Part shown: one piece after another, positions 8,497 to 18,291 of the stretch
How positions within the stretch are numbered: the first letter of the stretch is position 1
Layout: each line of letters starts with the position of its first letter
Source: Novisyntrophococcus fermenticellae
Lineage (GTDB): Bacteria; Bacillota; Clostridia; Lachnospirales; Lachnospiraceae
Assembly: GCF_018866245.1 (NCBI RefSeq)
Contig: NZ_CP076458.1
Location: 62,001 to 126,000 of the forward strand
DNA length: 64,000 nt
Direction: 5' to 3'
Program-made: the position numbers and the translations under genes
Notes under the pieces: generated by a model
Seen by the model: the letters and a program-made list of their open reading frames with translations, nothing else
Database searches by the model: none
What the model was told of the DNA's origin: nothing

Positions 8497-9585
8497 ATGG
8501 AGATTGGAAGACTTGATGAATATCTGTATGATTTGGAAAACAGGATTCAGGAAGAGACTGAGGAGAAGCTTACAGATGCGTGGATTGATTTTGTTAATCA
8601 CAAAAAGAAAAGCGGGTATTTTGCACCTGAGAGAATAAAGGTCAGTGAGCCTGGTATTAAATGGCCGGAAATCATGATTAACGACGCCATTGAGGACTAT
8701 ACACGGATGGCCATATCCGAGCTTGCGAAGTGCTCTTCCATGTTGGAAAGAGGGGGAGGGGAGCTCTTAAGTATCCGTGCAAATTACGGAACCGGCATTA
8801 TCCCCACGATGTTCGGCGCTCCGTTCTTTATTATGCCTTATGAAAATAATACACTGCCATGTACGAGAAACCTGGTAAAGGGAGAAGGGGTTATTGAAAA
8901 GCTTCTGGAGGATGGAGTCCCGGATTTAAGGGCGGGGATTTCCAGGAGGGTATTCGAATTTGCAGAGTTTTACAAAGAGGCAATACGGAATTATCCGAAA
9001 ATACAGAAGTATGTACACGTCTATGTTCCGGATTTACAAGGACCTCTTTCACTTACGGAGAACCTTATGGGATCTGATATGTATATTGACTTATATGAGG
9101 AGCCGGAACAGATAGAAGCTGTGCTGCAGTTAACCACGGATACCATAATTGCAATGCATAAGGAGTGGTTTTCTTATTTTCCTGCTTTTTCAAAAGATAT
9201 GTGTGTGGATTGGGGAATGCTTCATAGGGGCAGCGTCATGATACGCAATGATGCAGCAATGAATATATCAGGAGACTGCTATGAAGAATTTGTTCAGCGC
9301 TATGATCAGCAGATTCTGGATGCATTCGAAGGCGGAGCAATTCATTTCTGCGGGAAGGGAGACCATTACATAGACAGGATTGCAGATATGAGACGGATGT
9401 ATGCAATTAATATGTCCCAACCTGAATGGAATAAGATGGATATCATCTATCGCCATACAATAGAAAAAGATATACAGATTATAGGTTTAAACCCAAAGGA
9501 AACCACAAGAGCCAGTAGCGCGGGAATTGATTTAAAAGGTAATGTATACAGCGGCGTTGCACTCTCGGCATGGCAGAAAGAATAA
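8497..9585 (+). CDS. URO-D/MtaA-superfamily protein of a sugar locus
   Basis: A 362-residue protein of the uroporphyrinogen decarboxylase/cobalamin methyltransferase superfamily. It is not a haem enzyme by context: it heads a sugar ABC operon. IHFCGKGDH near residues 284-292 resembles the HxC half of the zinc site of corrinoid methyltransferases such as MtaA, but no cysteine follows, so the usual third ligand is missing. The start has a strong GAGGAGG. Proteins like this recur beside carbohydrate transporters in gut Clostridia, and their reaction is not known to me. It is followed by a terminator at 9610, so distal genes may need their own promoter. Confidence 0.75.
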   Translation: MEIGRLDEYLYDLENRIQEETEEKLTDAWIDFVNHKKKSGYFAPERIKVSEPGIKWPEIMINDAIEDYTRMAISELAKCSSMLERGGGELLSIRANYGTGIIPTMFGAPFFIMPYENNTLPCTRNLVKGEGVIEKLLEDGVPDLRAGISRRVFEFAEFYKEAIRNYPKIQKYVHVYVPDLQGPLSLTENLMGSDMYIDLYEEPEQIEAVLQLTTDTIIAMHKEWFSYFPAFSKDMCVDWGMLHRGSVMIRNDAAMNISGDCYEEFVQRYDQQILDAFEGGAIHFCGKGDHYIDRIADMRRMYAINMSQPEWNKMDIIYRHTIEKDIQIIGLNPKETTRASSAGIDLKGNVYSGVALSAWQKE

Positions 9586-9609
9586 TTGTCTGTATGCGAT
9601 TCACTGCAT

Positions 9610-9641
9610 GAAAAAGGAACTGCATCTGCGGTTCCTTTTTC
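9610..9641 (+). terminator. Rho-independent terminator after the URO-D-like gene
   Basis: GAAAAAGGAACTGCA and TGCGGTTCCTTTTTC form a 14-15 bp stem with one wobble, ending in a T run. It lies 25 bases after the stop codon and may give partial read-through into the binding-protein gene. Confidence 0.8.
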
Positions 9642-9751
9642 ATATATGTATTTTAAACATATTTGGGATGAAAATTGAATTGTTATTGATGCGTGCACTA
9701 TATATACTGTCAATTAGAAGGATTCGTTATTCAGGAAGGAGAAGAGAAAAT

Positions 9752-11185
9752 ATGAAGAAGAAATTGGCAGTTATCATGGTTCTGGCGCTTACTGCAGGAA
9801 CCCTTGGCGGGTGCGGAGGAGGTTCCGCAGAATCAGGAAGCAGTGCGAAGGAAAAGTCCACAGCGGAGGAATCCCAGTCCTCTTCGGGGGACAGTGGGGA
9901 TGAAGATAAAACAACGCTGGTTTTATGGACAAGAGACCGTGCGGATGCAAGCTTTATCCAGCCCTACATAGACAAATATAATGAAACAAACGAAGATGGA
10001 ATCTATGTTGATTATCAGATGTATACGGATAATTTCGAGCAGGCCCTTGATATGGCATATGCTACCGACAGTGGTCCGGATCTGGTGGGTGTATCCGGGA
10101 TGACAGATATTTTTACAAAGTATGTAAATCAGGGACAATATGTGGACATTGACCAGTATATGACAAATGCGGAGAAGGAACGCTACGCCAGCTTAAAGAC
10201 GGAAGGCATCACGGCCATGGATGGAAAGATGTATTATGTTCCTGTTTTTGGCAGTACAGGAAGGCTTTTTTATAATGAAAGTATTTTTGAAAAATGCGGA
10301 ATAAAGGAACCGCCTAAAACGATGAAGGAAATGACAGAGGATGCGAAAATCATAACCGATAAGCTGTCCGGAGAAGGCGTATATGGTTTTGCGATGAACT
10401 TAAAGAGCCCGTCCTCAGCGCTTATGCGTTCTGTGGATTTCATTGTGGAACGTTCGGGTGGCCCAAAACAGGGGTATGATTTTGCCACAGGAAAATATGA
10501 TTTTTCCATGTATAAAGAGGTTATGGAAGAATTCAAAACCATATTTACGACTGGAATTGCATTTCCGGGATGCGAGTCTCTGGATATAGATCCACTCAGG
10601 ACCCAGTTTGCAGCAGGTAAGATTGGGATGTATATTTCCTGGTCCCATGCAGATCCCGGCGTGTATGCAAACCAGTTCCCGACAGAAGAAAAATGGAACG
10701 TTGCACAGCTTCCTACGATAGATGGAACTGCTTTCTCCCAGTCCATTCAGCCGTATAAAGGATATATGATTACAAAAACCTGTAAAAATCCCGAAAAAGC
10801 CTGGATTGCATGCAGAGATTTATTTTATTCGGATGCGTTTGTAAAAGCATTCCATGAAGCAGGACTTGGATGTGTAGTGGTGGATGATTTAAAAGACCAG
10901 GTTTCAGTGCCTGAAATTTTAAAAGGAAAGGAAGAAGGCTTATTGGGTGCTGATGATAAATTCTGGCCGGCAACACCGCAGGAATTGAACAGTCAGGCGG
11001 TCGTGGTGGAAGGAAATGATCAGTATGCCACATTTGCAGCCATGATGCTTGGAGCAGAGGATATTGACAGTGGACTTCAAGGGTTAACACAACGGTACAA
11101 TGCAGCACTTGAAAAGGGAATTTCAAATGGTACAGGAAAAGAGTTGATCATTGATAATTGGGATCCGGCAAATCCCGGCAAATGA
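9752..11185 (+). CDS. Sugar ABC transporter lipoprotein substrate-binding protein
   Basis: A 477-residue extracellular family 1 binding protein. Residues 1-22 are a lipoprotein signal with the lipobox LGGC, followed by a Ser/Glu-rich linker and a mature domain from about residue 50 (TTLVLWTRDRADASFIQPYI). The ATG at 9752 (AGGAAGGAGAAG upstream) starts the signal peptide, and a longer in-frame extension has no such support. It would capture an oligosaccharide and hand it to the two permeases that follow. No ATPase gene is present, as is usual for CUT1 systems sharing an MsmK-type ATPase. Confidence 0.92.
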   Translation: MKKKLAVIMVLALTAGTLGGCGGGSAESGSSAKEKSTAEESQSSSGDSGDEDKTTLVLWTRDRADASFIQPYIDKYNETNEDGIYVDYQMYTDNFEQALDMAYATDSGPDLVGVSGMTDIFTKYVNQGQYVDIDQYMTNAEKERYASLKTEGITAMDGKMYYVPVFGSTGRLFYNESIFEKCGIKEPPKTMKEMTEDAKIITDKLSGEGVYGFAMNLKSPSSALMRSVDFIVERSGGPKQGYDFATGKYDFSMYKEVMEEFKTIFTTGIAFPGCESLDIDPLRTQFAAGKIGMYISWSHADPGVYANQFPTEEKWNVAQLPTIDGTAFSQSIQPYKGYMITKTCKNPEKAWIACRDLFYSDAFVKAFHEAGLGCVVVDDLKDQVSVPEILKGKEEGLLGADDKFWPATPQELNSQAVVVEGNDQYATFAAMMLGAEDIDSGLQGLTQRYNAALEKGISNGTGKELIIDNWDPANPGK

Positions 11186-11225
11186 CGAAGGAATTTTGAG
11201 ATATTATAAAAAGGGGATGGGAAAG

Positions 11226-12161
11226 ATGAAGAGAAGAAAAGGAAAATACAGGAGGGGATGGAAAGAAAATATCCAGATTTACGGAATGCTAGCTCCGAAT
11301 TTTATCCTGTTCTTATTATTGGCTGTATACCCGATTTTATGGGTATTCCGATTCATGTTTTATTCCTATGGAGGACTGGGAAGCGGGGAGCCTGTTTTCG
11401 TAGGACTTGATAATTTTAAAAGGCTTTTTACAAATGATCCCATATTCTGGAAGTCTGTAGTAAATACCTTTATCTATGCGGCGGGAAAGATTGGACTGGT
11501 TATTCCCATGGCTTTTTTCGCCGCGATGATGCTGAACAGAAAGAATCTAAGGGGGGCAGGATTCTTAAGAGCAACTTTGTTCCTGCCTACCATCATGAGC
11601 TCCGCTGTTATGGCTCTGATATTTTATCTGTTGTTTAATGTATATAATGGAGAGGTAAATAAATATCTGTCTCTTCTGGGAATTACAAAAACACCGGTTA
11701 ACTGGCTTGGCGAAGAACATGCCATGCTTACAGTTATCATTATCGGAATCTGGGGTGGTCTTGGAAATTATATGATTTATTTTCTGGCAGGACTTCAGGG
11801 GATTCCAGAGGATGTTTATGAGAGTGCTGAGTTGGATGGTGTAAACTGGTGGCAGAGAACCTGGTATATAACGCTGCCTATGCTTGGTCCTGTATTGAAG
11901 ATGATACTGATGATTTCCATCGTACTTGCATTTCAGGATATGAGTCATATTATGGTTTTGACAGAGGGCGGACCCGTAAATGCCACGATGGTCATGTTCT
12001 TATATGCTTACCAGTTCTTCTTCCCGATTGCTCCGGGCTCCATGGTGGTCACCCAGTTCGGATACGGTGCGGCTGTCAGTGTAGTAGCTGCAGGTATCGT
12101 AGGTATTGTCACCCTTCTCTATCTGGCGGCTGCGAGAAAACTGGATAAACTTTACGATTGA
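11226..12161 (+). CDS. Sugar ABC transporter permease, MalF type
   Basis: A 311-residue inner-membrane permease with about six membrane segments and the EAA-type loop ESAELDGVNWWQRTWYITLP, which contacts the ATPase. The basic N-terminus (KRRKGKYRRGWKEN) is cytoplasmic. I chose the ATG at 11226 because AAGGGG lies nine bases upstream; an ATG at 11217 is too close to it. It follows the binding protein by 40 bases and precedes the second permease by 23. Confidence 0.92.
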   Translation: MKRRKGKYRRGWKENIQIYGMLAPNFILFLLLAVYPILWVFRFMFYSYGGLGSGEPVFVGLDNFKRLFTNDPIFWKSVVNTFIYAAGKIGLVIPMAFFAAMMLNRKNLRGAGFLRATLFLPTIMSSAVMALIFYLLFNVYNGEVNKYLSLLGITKTPVNWLGEEHAMLTVIIIGIWGGLGNYMIYFLAGLQGIPEDVYESAELDGVNWWQRTWYITLPMLGPVLKMILMISIVLAFQDMSHIMVLTEGGPVNATMVMFLYAYQFFFPIAPGSMVVTQFGYGAAVSVVAAGIVGIVTLLYLAAARKLDKLYD

Positions 12162-12184
12162 TCATGTAAAAAGCAGGTGAGAAA

Positions 12185-13027
12185 ATGAAAAAAATATCGT
12201 ATAATATTGGAAAGATTCTAATTTGGATCGTAATTGCCGTACTGATTCTATTTTCTGTCTATCCAGTGGTGTATGCACTGCTTGGCTCGTTAAAAACGAA
12301 TGCGGAATTGACATTGGGCTCCGGTATATTGCCCGAAGGCTTCCAGTGGGGAAATTATAAAAAGGCATTTATTGATTCCAATTTTTTGGAGTATGGAAAA
12401 AACAGTTTAATTATCAGCCTTGCAACTATGGCATTGGCTGTTGTTACGACCTCGTTATCCGGCTATATTCTGGCAAGGTTTGATTTTGCCGGAAAAAAAC
12501 TGATGACAGCGGCGTATACCGCCATGATGTTTGTAACCATTGGCTCTGTTGCGCTGTACCCTATTACACAGTTGCTGGCGAAGGTTCACCTTCAGAAATC
12601 CATGCTTGCACTTGTACTTGTTTTGACAGGTGCACAGATAACAAATGTTTTTCTGGTTCAGGGCTTTGTAAGTGGGATTCCTGTGGAACTGGATGAAGCG
12701 GCGAAGATTGACGGATGCAGCATTTTCCGGATCTGGTGGCAGATCATCATACCTCTGATCCGCCCTATCTTAGGAGTCATTGCACTGTTTACTTTTCGGA
12801 ATACATGGAATGATTATATAACAACTTTGGTTATGACAATGTCTAATAAGAGATTAACAACGCTTACGGTAGCGGTGGTACAATTGAAATACAGCGTCTT
12901 TGCAGCAGCGGAGTGGCATATTATGCTGGCAGGAGCTTCTCTCGCTATCATACCTGTGCTGATACTCTATGTATTTACAAACAAACAGTTTATTGCAGGA
13001 CTCACCGCGGGATCAGTGAAGGGGTAG
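12185..13027 (+). CDS. Sugar ABC transporter permease, MalG type
   Basis: A 280-residue permease, the partner of the preceding one. It has six predicted membrane segments and the EAA-type loop LDEAAKIDGCSIFRIWWQII. It starts at an ATG with CAGGTGAG upstream. Its stop is only nine bases before the kinase start, so transport and regulation genes are co-transcribed. Confidence 0.92.
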   Translation: MKKISYNIGKILIWIVIAVLILFSVYPVVYALLGSLKTNAELTLGSGILPEGFQWGNYKKAFIDSNFLEYGKNSLIISLATMALAVVTTSLSGYILARFDFAGKKLMTAAYTAMMFVTIGSVALYPITQLLAKVHLQKSMLALVLVLTGAQITNVFLVQGFVSGIPVELDEAAKIDGCSIFRIWWQIIIPLIRPILGVIALFTFRNTWNDYITTLVMTMSNKRLTTLTVAVVQLKYSVFAAAEWHIMLAGASLAIIPVLILYVFTNKQFIAGLTAGSVKG

Positions 13028-13036
13028 GGTATCAAC

Positions 13037-14845
13037 TTGAAATATCTGAAAAAAATGTCAATCAGAAACAGAATTATATTCTTAAGCATAGCTCTGGCTG
13101 TGTCAGTTTCGGGGATATATTCTGTCTCTTATTACAGGAGTATGGCGCATGATCTGGATGAAAGACTTATGAACCAGGCAGAAGCCATCTCCTTTCAGGT
13201 AAGTTCTTATATGGAAGAGAGGCTGGAAACGCTTATTACCAGTGTGTATACCATGGTGAGCAGTCCTATGTATACGACAACGCTCCAAAACTACCTTCTG
13301 GGAGAAACGGATTATCAGTATGCATTGACATTGACACGCATCAACGAGCTGATTGCAGAAAGCAAGATGCGGGAGCCATTCATTCATTCTATATACATAC
13401 ACACGCCAAAAGGGGATTTTTATGATCTCTCTTATTTCCAAAAAACAGATTTTGAATTTACAGAATCAAGGCTGTATCAGGAATATCAGACAGATGGGGG
13501 ACCCAAATTATACAGAGGTGCAAAGGGCGGAAGTGAAATATATGCTGTAAATGATGAAGTGATTCCCCTTGTGCTCACCATAAACATTTCCGGATATAGC
13601 GGAGCCATCTATGTGGTAATCTATATCGACAGTAAAGAGATGAACCAATACCTCTCCAGGAGTACCTCCGGTAATGAGAACATCATGGTGCAAAATAAAC
13701 ATAAACAACTGATCGCAGCCAATAATGAGGATCAATTGGCACAGTATAATGAATTGCTAGAAGAGGTTCCGGAAGAGGCTCATTGGGTCAGAAATGATAA
13801 GGAATGCATTCTGTCTTCTGACCAGATCGGAAAAAGTGTATGGAAGGTTGTAGTTTTGGAAGATAAGGCATCCAATCGCGGCACACTTCAAAGAGGCCTG
13901 GAGCTGATTGTCTTTCTTATTTTGATTTCAGCAGCGATAGCAAGTTTAAGCTCTGTATTTTTTTCAAATAAGATTCTGGGACCGCTGTCAGATCTTCAGG
14001 ACAAGATGCTCGAAGTCACAAAAGGAGATTTCAGCAAAAGATATGAATATCCCTATAAAAATGAGGTTGGTAAACTGGCAGACGGTTTTAATTATATGGT
14101 AGAGAAGTTAGGAGAATATGTGCTGCGGCTGAATATTACTGTAGAAAAGTTAAAGAAAGAACGGGACTATGTAAAACAGGAGCAGGTGTTAAAAAGAAAA
14201 GCAGAATTGAATATGCTGCAGGCACAAATTAACCCACATTTTCTCCACAATACATTAAACTCAATAATATGGCTGGCAGCAGAAGAGGATACGGAAGCCA
14301 TTAGTACCCTGGCATCGGAGCTGGCTCATTTCTATGAATACAGAATAAGGGGATATGATAACACAGTTCATATTTCCGATGAAATTGATCAGGTAAAAAG
14401 CTACCTGGTCATTCAGCGTATGCGCTATGGAAATTCCATCGAATATTTTTTTGAAATTGAGGAGGAACTATTAGAATATCCCATCTTAAAACTGGTACTT
14501 CAACCGTTGGTGGAAAATGCAATCTTCCATGGAGTTCAGTGCAAAGAGAACCCGGAAAAAGAAATACGGATAAAGGTGGTAAGGAAAGGTGATTTTGATG
14601 CCGTACTGGAGGTTGAGGATAATGGAGTGGGCATAGCAAAGGAAAAACTGGAGCAGCTAAACTATCAGCTGTCTATAGGCTATAAAATTCCTGAAGAGGG
14701 TTATGGTATATTTAATGTAAATGAAAGAATCAAGTTATATTTCGGAATGGAATACGGACTATCCCTGGCAAGTGAAAAAGGAGAAGGAACGAGAGCATTT
14801 CTCTGTATCCCGTTATTGGATAAAGAAGTAATAAAAAGGAGTTGA
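13037..14845 (+). CDS. YesM-type sensor histidine kinase
   Basis: A 602-residue membrane kinase: membrane helix at about 13-33, an extracellular Cache-like sensor at about 35-290, a second helix at about 291-312, HAMP at about 313-365, a His_kinase domain with the phospho-accepting histidine near residue 402 (INPHFLHNT), and an HATPase domain (LVENAIFHGV, DNGVGI) to the end. The start is a TTG at 13037, seven bases after TAGGG; the next ATG (13055) has no ribosome site. It probably senses the sugar, or the loaded binding protein, and phosphorylates the regulator encoded seven bases downstream. Confidence 0.93.
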   Translation: MKYLKKMSIRNRIIFLSIALAVSVSGIYSVSYYRSMAHDLDERLMNQAEAISFQVSSYMEERLETLITSVYTMVSSPMYTTTLQNYLLGETDYQYALTLTRINELIAESKMREPFIHSIYIHTPKGDFYDLSYFQKTDFEFTESRLYQEYQTDGGPKLYRGAKGGSEIYAVNDEVIPLVLTINISGYSGAIYVVIYIDSKEMNQYLSRSTSGNENIMVQNKHKQLIAANNEDQLAQYNELLEEVPEEAHWVRNDKECILSSDQIGKSVWKVVVLEDKASNRGTLQRGLELIVFLILISAAIASLSSVFFSNKILGPLSDLQDKMLEVTKGDFSKRYEYPYKNEVGKLADGFNYMVEKLGEYVLRLNITVEKLKKERDYVKQEQVLKRKAELNMLQAQINPHFLHNTLNSIIWLAAEEDTEAISTLASELAHFYEYRIRGYDNTVHISDEIDQVKSYLVIQRMRYGNSIEYFFEIEEELLEYPILKLVLQPLVENAIFHGVQCKENPEKEIRIKVVRKGDFDAVLEVEDNGVGIAKEKLEQLNYQLSIGYKIPEEGYGIFNVNERIKLYFGMEYGLSLASEKGEGTRAFLCIPLLDKEVIKRS

Positions 14846-14852
14846 TTTTCAT

Positions 14853-16487
14853 ATGAAAGCTTATCGTATGCTGATTACTGACGACGATGAAATTGTATGC
14901 GGTGCAATTCGCAACTACCTTCTCAAAACCTTTCCATGCCTGAAAGACGTGTGGACGGCTAAGGATGGAGAGGAGGCTTTTCAAATCTGCCGGGAACAAA
15001 AGCCGGATATTGTATTTACAGATATTGCGATGCCAAAATGTGGCGGATTAGAGTTCGTAAAACGTATACATGAGATTGATTTCAACCCTAAGGTTGTGAT
15101 TATCAGTGCGCATGAAAATTTCTCCTTTGCTCAGGACGCTGTACGGCTGGGGGTCGAAGATTATTTGATTAAGCCTATTTTGCCGGGAAAGATAAAAGAA
15201 ATAACACAAAAAATCCTGGATAAATTAAATAATTATGAAAGACTGCAGCAAAACATAAATGATATGGTAAGCCGTTATCAGGAGAATCTCCCTGTGTTAC
15301 AAGAGCGATTTTTTCATGCCCTGCTGTATGAGAATATGAGTGAAAAAAGAATTATGGAACGTGCGGCTGCGGTAGAACTTGACTTTAAAGGAGCGTGTTA
15401 TACGACCGCAGTTTTAAAAGTTGAACATTATGGAAAGAGAAGTCCGATAGAAACAGAGCAGTTTACGGATTTTTTGACAAAGATTGCAGATGCCGTTTTT
15501 CCGGGAAAGACAAAGGTATATAATGTCGTTATGGGCGGGGGAAATGCAGTCTTGTTTATTATGTCCAAAAATCCGGACAGGCGCAGTCTGTTTCGCATAG
15601 TAAATAACTCCCTTAATGGTATACTGGCGGGTGCCAGAAAACATTATGGAGTAAAACTTAACGGAGCGGTGGGAAGACAGTATAAAAGCCCGGCAAGGAT
15701 TCGACAGTCCTATCAGGAGGCACTGTCCGCGCAAAATATAAATGAAGGAAAGAACTGGGATACTATATGTAATTACGAGGAGGTTTCGTCAGAAAAAGCA
15801 ATTGCGTACAAGCCGGACGGGGATTTGGAACATAAGCTTCTTCAAGATGTGAAGTACAAGACCTTTCAGGAATGTAGTGATTTAATCAACCAGATGGGGG
15901 AACAAATGAGGAACGTCCCGTATCTGAAATACGAATACATAAAGACATACTTTTTAAAACTGGCAGTTCTTATGCACAGAGATTTTCAGAATGCCAATGA
16001 TGGAACAGCCCTTCCGGAGACAGACTTTAATCAATTGCTGCAGACGCAAGAGATGGATGAATGCATGGAATGGTTCCGTCCGTTTGTAAGCCGGATTATA
16101 TACGCCTATCAGGAGTTGAATGAAGAAAAAGGCAGTGTACTGGTGAATAAGGCAAAACATATTATCAATGATCATATATCGGATCCGGAATTTAATATAG
16201 ATGATGTATCCGCAGATCTTTATATCAGCGCAAACTATCTGAGACAGATTTTCAAGCAGCAGTCGGAAGAAACATTTGGTGAGTACCTGATCAGAATCCG
16301 AATGGAGAAGGCAAAAGATATATTGAAAACTCCAGATATAAAAATACACGAGATTGCAGAAGCAACAGGGTTTAGCAATCAAAGATATTTTGCAGTTTGC
16401 TTTAAAAAGAGATTTAATCAGACACCTACAGAATATAGGGAAAAATGTATTGTTAATTTTGCTGAAAATTTTCATGAAAAGTGTTAG
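14853..16487 (+). CDS. YesN-type response regulator with AraC output
   Basis: A 544-residue regulator with a receiver domain at residues 1-125 (phospho-acceptor D57 in FTDIAMP, acidic pocket D10-D12, K107 in LIKPI), a long linker region and a C-terminal AraC double helix-turn-helix (about 435-535, ending GFSNQRYFAVCFKKRFNQTPTEYR). It starts after AAAAAGGAG. It is the partner of the preceding kinase and likely activates the sugar operon. The AraC protein at 7417 is a second candidate regulator for the same locus. Confidence 0.93.
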   Translation: MKAYRMLITDDDEIVCGAIRNYLLKTFPCLKDVWTAKDGEEAFQICREQKPDIVFTDIAMPKCGGLEFVKRIHEIDFNPKVVIISAHENFSFAQDAVRLGVEDYLIKPILPGKIKEITQKILDKLNNYERLQQNINDMVSRYQENLPVLQERFFHALLYENMSEKRIMERAAAVELDFKGACYTTAVLKVEHYGKRSPIETEQFTDFLTKIADAVFPGKTKVYNVVMGGGNAVLFIMSKNPDRRSLFRIVNNSLNGILAGARKHYGVKLNGAVGRQYKSPARIRQSYQEALSAQNINEGKNWDTICNYEEVSSEKAIAYKPDGDLEHKLLQDVKYKTFQECSDLINQMGEQMRNVPYLKYEYIKTYFLKLAVLMHRDFQNANDGTALPETDFNQLLQTQEMDECMEWFRPFVSRIIYAYQELNEEKGSVLVNKAKHIINDHISDPEFNIDDVSADLYISANYLRQIFKQQSEETFGEYLIRIRMEKAKDILKTPDIKIHEIAEATGFSNQRYFAVCFKKRFNQTPTEYREKCIVNFAENFHEKC

Positions 16488-16543
16488 AATAATATGGAAG
16501 CATATTAAGACACAGGTTTTGCGGAATAGGAGGTATACATGAT

Positions 16544-17431
16544 ATGGATGAAATGCAATTAAAAAGAATGCATGAAGGAAAAGGTTTTATTGCAGCACTG
16601 GATCAAAGCGGCGGAAGTACGCCGAAGGCTCTGAAGCTCTATGGAATTGATGAATCACAGTATAGCAATGATGAAGAGATGTTCGAACTGGTACATGAGA
16701 TGCGGACAAGAATTATTATGAGCAAGGCCTTTACATCTGAATATCTGTTAGCAGCCATTTTGTTTGAAAACACCATGGACAGAAAGATGAACGGTAAGTA
16801 TACGGCAGACTATCTTCTGGAGGATAAAGGAATCCTTCCGATTCTAAAGGTAGATAAGGGGCTTGCGCCTGAGGCCGAAGGTGTGCAGGTTATGAAGCCT
16901 CTGCCTGATTTGGATAATCTTTTGGATCGTGCCGTCACAAGACATATATTCGGAACCAAGATGCGCTCCGTAATTAAGCTGGCAAACAAAGACGGAATCC
17001 GTGAAGTCGTGGACCAGCAGTTTGCAATTGCTCTGCAGATCGCAAAAAAAGGACTGGTTCCGATCATCGAGCCGGAGGTTGACATCCACAGCAGTGAAAA
17101 GGAGGAAGCTGAGCGGATTCTGAAAAAGGAATTGCTCCGGCATTTGGAGAAGCTGCCGGCAGATGTCAGACTGATGTTTAAACTTACGCTTCCCACGAGG
17201 GACGGATACTATTCCGAACTATTGGATAATCCGAAAGTAGTTAGAGTTGTAGCTCTTTCCGGCGGATATAGCCGTGATGAGGCAAATGCTCTTCTTAAAA
17301 AAAATCCGGGAGTGATAGCAAGCTTTTCACGTGCCTTAAGCCAGGGTTTAAGTGCCGGACAAACCCAGGAAGCGTTTGATAAGACTCTTGCAGAGTCCAT
17401 CCAGAAAATTTACAATGCATCGATTGCATAG
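16544..17431 (+). CDS. fda: Fructose-bisphosphate aldolase class I
   Basis: A 295-residue Schiff-base aldolase of the bacterial class I type that cleaves fructose 1,6-bisphosphate to triose phosphates. The N-terminus [17 protein letters not shown] is characteristic, and the Schiff-base lysine is likely in MFKLTLPTR near residue 212. It follows the regulator by 56 bases and has AGGAGG upstream. Its place in the sugar locus suggests that the imported sugar enters glycolysis at this level, or that a related ketose phosphate is cleaved. Confidence 0.92.
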   Translation: MDEMQLKRMHEGKGFIAALDQSGGSTPKALKLYGIDESQYSNDEEMFELVHEMRTRIIMSKAFTSEYLLAAILFENTMDRKMNGKYTADYLLEDKGILPILKVDKGLAPEAEGVQVMKPLPDLDNLLDRAVTRHIFGTKMRSVIKLANKDGIREVVDQQFAIALQIAKKGLVPIIEPEVDIHSSEKEEAERILKKELLRHLEKLPADVRLMFKLTLPTRDGYYSELLDNPKVVRVVALSGGYSRDEANALLKKNPGVIASFSRALSQGLSAGQTQEAFDKTLAESIQKIYNASIA

Positions 17432-17478
17432 CAGGATGAATATATTGTATAAATTGATTTAATACAGAGGAATTGTAC

Positions 17479-18087
17479 ATGAACTATTTATGGGGTGGAA
17501 TGCTGCTTATTGGAATTATCTATGGAGCCCTTACAGGAAATCTGCAAGAAGTTACAGAGGCTGCAATTGATTCTTCAAAAGAGGCGGTTTCTCTGGCGGT
17601 TGCCATCGCCGGGGTGACCGCTATGTGGACTGGTCTTATGAAAATAGCGGAGGAGACAGGTTTAATCCGTCAGATGACCCAAAAGATGCGGCCTGTTTTA
17701 AAATTTTTGTTTCCATCGGTACCCTCCGATCATCCGGCTTACGGGCAGATATCGCTGAATATGATTGCCAATGTCCTTGGGCTTGGGTGGGCGGCAACGC
17801 CTGCGGGGTTAAAAGCTATGGAAGGATTGGAGGAACTGAATCAGGAGGAATGCAGAAGACTGGGGATTGGTAAAAACAGAGCACCACATATTGCGACCAG
17901 AGACATGTGTACATTTTTGATTATCAATATCTCATCTTTGCAGCTGATTCCGGTAAATATTATTGCTTACAGAAGTCAATATGGAAGCCCGAATCCCACG
18001 GCAATTTTAGGGCCGGCAATTGCCGCTACGACGTTGAGTACGCTGGCAGGAGTGATTTTCGCAAAAATTATGTATAAAAAAGAATGA
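17479..18087 (+). CDS. spmA: Spore maturation protein SpmA
   Basis: A 202-residue membrane protein of the nucleoside-recognition (Gate) domain family. It has four to five membrane segments and the conserved motif NVLGLGWAATPAGLKAME. In Bacillus and Clostridium SpmA and SpmB together help dehydrate the spore core. The ATG at 17479 follows AGAGG by eight bases; an in-frame TTG at 17473 is too close. spmB is not adjacent but lies 11.7 kb downstream. A strong terminator follows at 18131. Confidence 0.93.
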   Translation: MNYLWGGMLLIGIIYGALTGNLQEVTEAAIDSSKEAVSLAVAIAGVTAMWTGLMKIAEETGLIRQMTQKMRPVLKFLFPSVPSDHPAYGQISLNMIANVLGLGWAATPAGLKAMEGLEELNQEECRRLGIGKNRAPHIATRDMCTFLIINISSLQLIPVNIIAYRSQYGSPNPTAILGPAIAATTLSTLAGVIFAKIMYKKE

Positions 18088-18130
18088 AAAACAGCTTTAG
18101 ATATGCATCATGGTATTGAGCTGAACATCT

Positions 18131-18180
18131 AAAAAGGGAAATGCATGTGTACAGATTTGTATCGGCGTTTTCCCCTTTTT
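18131..18180 (+). terminator. Terminator after spmA
   Basis: AAAAAGGGAAA pairs with TTTTCCCCTTTTT across a loop of about 26 bases, ending in a T run. It closes the rightward sugar/spmA unit. Confidence 0.7.
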
Positions 18181-18291
18181 GCTGTAGAGCATAAAAAGAG
18201 TAAGGGAACTTTGAAATAAAGGAAAACAGTCTTCTCATTTCATGGAATTTGCAGTATGATAAATGAGAATGAAAAAACACAGGGGGAGGAT

